NCBI GenBank assembly: GCA_919903585.1
Contig: CAKKST010000415.1
Span: 1-21,704 of the forward strand
DNA: 21,704 nt
Reading direction: 5' to 3'
Origin: Nitrospiria bacterium
GTDB taxonomy: Bacteria; Nitrospirota; CAKKRA01; 9FT-COMBO-42-15
The position numbers and the translations under genes are program-made. The notes beneath the pieces are model-generated. The model was not told the DNA's origin, did no database searches, and saw only the letters and a list, made by a program, of their open reading frames with translations. This document shows, one piece after another, positions 20,110 to 21,704 of the stretch. Position 1 is the first letter of the stretch, and the number at the start of each line of letters is the position of its first letter.

Positions 20110-21704
20110 TTACATTTTCTCTGGCGCTGAAACGCCCAGTATCCCCAACGCATTCTTTATAACCTGCCTCACACCCTTCATTAATACAAGCCTTGCATCA
20201 GTTAATGGCTTGTCATCAGTAATAATCCTGTGATGAAAATAATAGTTATGAAGCAGGCCGGCAAGATTCTGCAAATAGAATGTAATCCTGTGCGGCTCCA
20301 ATGCCCTTGCAGAGCCTTCAATGGTTATTGGATATAAGGCAAGCTGTTTCATTATATTCTTTTCCTCTGGGAGTTTTAACAGCCCAAAGTCCACACTATC
20401 TGCAACAGGCATCTTTATTCCCCTCTCCTCTGCCTGCTTTTCAACACTGCACAGCCTTGCATGGGCATACTGGACATAGTAAACAGGGTTTTCGCTTGAC
20501 TGCTTCTTTGCAAGCTCTAAATCAAAATCAAGATGACTGTCTGAGCGCCTCATTAAAAAAAAGAATCTCGCTGCATCGCTCCCAACCTCCTGAATCACCT
20601 CCCTGAGCGTAACAAAATCCCCTGCGCGTTTGGACATGGGTACAGGCTTACCATGCCGTAGGACCGCCACAAGCTGCACGAGCAGAATATGGAGTGTGTC
20701 TTTTGGATGGCCAAATGCCTGTATTACGGCCTGCACGCGCGGTATATAGCCATGATGGTCCGCTCCCCATATATTTATGAGTTTTTTGAACCCTCGTGAG
20801 AGCTTATTCCGATGGTATGCTATATCTGTAGCAAGATATGTATAGCTTCCATCCTTTTTTATCACTACCCTATCCTTATCATCCCCAAAAGCCGTTGAAC
20901 GCAGCCAGAGGGCATCATCCTTTTCATATGCAAAACCACGCTTCTTGAGCTCTTCAATAGACTTTTTGACAGAGCTGTCATCAAGGAGGCTCTGCTCGCT
21001 GAACCAGTTGTCAAAGCGAACGCCAAAATCCTCTAAATCCTTCCGAATTTCCTCAAGCAAGCGTTTTTTGCTGTGCCATGCAAAAAAGGGCTCACTTTCT
21101 TCAAATGATATATTTGGAAAGTTCAAACTAATCACTTGCGATGCGGTAGCAGCTCCTTCATTGTCAATTGGTTCTGAATAAATCCCTTTTTTTATGCCAG
21201 ATATAACCGCCCTCGCTGAATCGGATATTTCGTCAATATAAGCTCCCTGATACCCATCCTCAGGAATGGGTTTGTTTATGTAACGACTGTAGACCGACTG
21301 TGCAAGAAGCTTGACCTGCCTGCCTGCGTCATTGATGTAAAACTCACGCGTTACATCATAGCCCACCGCTGCAAGCAGATTGGATAATGCATCGCCTACA
21401 GCAGCGCCCCTTCCATGACCAACATGAAGCGGCCCTGTCGGATTAGCGCTTACAAATTCAACCTGAACCTTCTCACCCTTTCCAATGTCTATTCTTCCGT
21501 AATCTTTTCCTTCCTTATCTATCTGTTTTAAGAGCTTATGATAGTACTCATCCTTTAAAAAAAAATTTATAAAACCCGGACCTGCAATATCAGTCCTGTC
21601 TATAATCCCCTTCTCATCCCTCAGGCGCCTGATAATAATCTCTGCAATATCCCTCGGCTTTTTCTTTTCTGATGCTGCAAGCGCCATTGCAACAGTAGTT
21701 GCAA
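20110..21704 (-). CDS. argS: Arginyl-tRNA synthetase, missing its N-terminus at the window edge
   Basis: ArgS charges tRNA-Arg. The class I HIGH motif appears as HVGH (21415-21426) in NPTGPLHVGHGRGAAVGDA, and the KMSK-like loop as MSKRAG (20620-20637) in VPMSKRAGDFVTLREV. The C-terminal anticodon-binding domain ends LMKGVRQVIKNALGILGVSAPEKM, a typical DALR ending. The frame stays open to base 21704. The residues before the internal ATG at 21687 (ATTVA) fit the family's N-terminal domain, so that ATG is not the real start and roughly the first 50-60 residues lie outside. tgt follows 12 bases after the stop, so the two are likely co-transcribed. Confidence 0.96.
   Translation of the reverse strand, partial: ATTVAMALAASEKKKPRDIAEIIIRRLRDEKGIIDRTDIAGPGFINFFLKDEYYHKLLKQIDKEGKDYGRIDIGKGEKVQVEFVSANPTGPLHVGHGRGAAVGDALSNLLAAVGYDVTREFYINDAGRQVKLLAQSVYSRYINKPIPEDGYQGAYIDEISDSARAVISGIKKGIYSEPIDNEGAATASQVISLNFPNISFEESEPFFAWHSKKRLLEEIRKDLEDFGVRFDNWFSEQSLLDDSSVKKSIEELKKRGFAYEKDDALWLRSTAFGDDKDRVVIKKDGSYTYLATDIAYHRNKLSRGFKKLINIWGADHHGYIPRVQAVIQAFGHPKDTLHILLVQLVAVLRHGKPVPMSKRAGDFVTLREVIQEVGSDAARFFFLMRRSDSHLDFDLELAKKQSSENPVYYVQYAHARLCSVEKQAEERGIKMPVADSVDFGLLKLPEEKNIMKQLALYPITIEGSARALEPHRITFYLQNLAGLLHNYYFHHRIITDDKPLTDARLVLMKGVRQVIKNALGILGVSAPEKM

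Overview
The window reads as a moderately AT-rich bacterial chromosome dominated by housekeeping genes. It carries A/V-type ATPase subunits, SecDF-YajC, ScpAB, Tgt and ArgS, plus a TPR lipoprotein with a lipobox, which suggests an uncultured, probably anaerobic, double-membrane bacterium. The style (A-type ATPase instead of F-type, many short palindromic repeats, a Uma2-family gene) fits Nitrospirota or Desulfobacterota-like lineages, but the phylum cannot be fixed from sequence reading alone.

Layout. All genes lie on the minus strand except one divergent pair in the middle. From right to left: argS (5' end outside the window), tgt, yajC, an HD-domain phosphohydrolase, secD and secF form a translation/export block (21704 to 14821). 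The plus-strand pair at 11339-14849 encodes a tandem universal stress protein and a P-type ATPase resembling the animal Na+/K+-ATPase (P2C) group. It converges on secF with a 29-bp overlap. Divergently from a shared promoter region (about 11246-11299) runs the A/V-ATPase cluster atpK-E-C-F-A-B-D (11144 to 4507). It continues with almost no gap into scpA-scpB (chromosome condensation), followed by a TPR/LysM lipoprotein gene. The left end has a Uma2-family nuclease gene and the first 21 codons of another small gene.

The familiar genes are ordinary, but three things stand out. First, the ATPase cluster begins at subunit K and has no gene for membrane subunit I or stalk subunit G/H; the stress-protein/P-type ATPase pair lies where they normally would. 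Second, short palindromic repeats of several sequence classes occupy almost every gene junction, including five of the six junctions inside the ATPase cluster. A near-identical 116-bp copy sits in both the atpA-atpB and secD-secF junctions. Third, two palindromes lie in frame inside coding regions: one adds a Gly/Pro-rich loop to ATPase subunit B, the other is exactly ten codons after the lipid-anchor cysteine of the TPR lipoprotein.

I found no rRNA, tRNA, CRISPR array, prophage, transposase or defence island. The unusual content is the repeat load, the incomplete ATPase cluster and the Na+/K+-ATPase-like pump, not a wholly new gene system.
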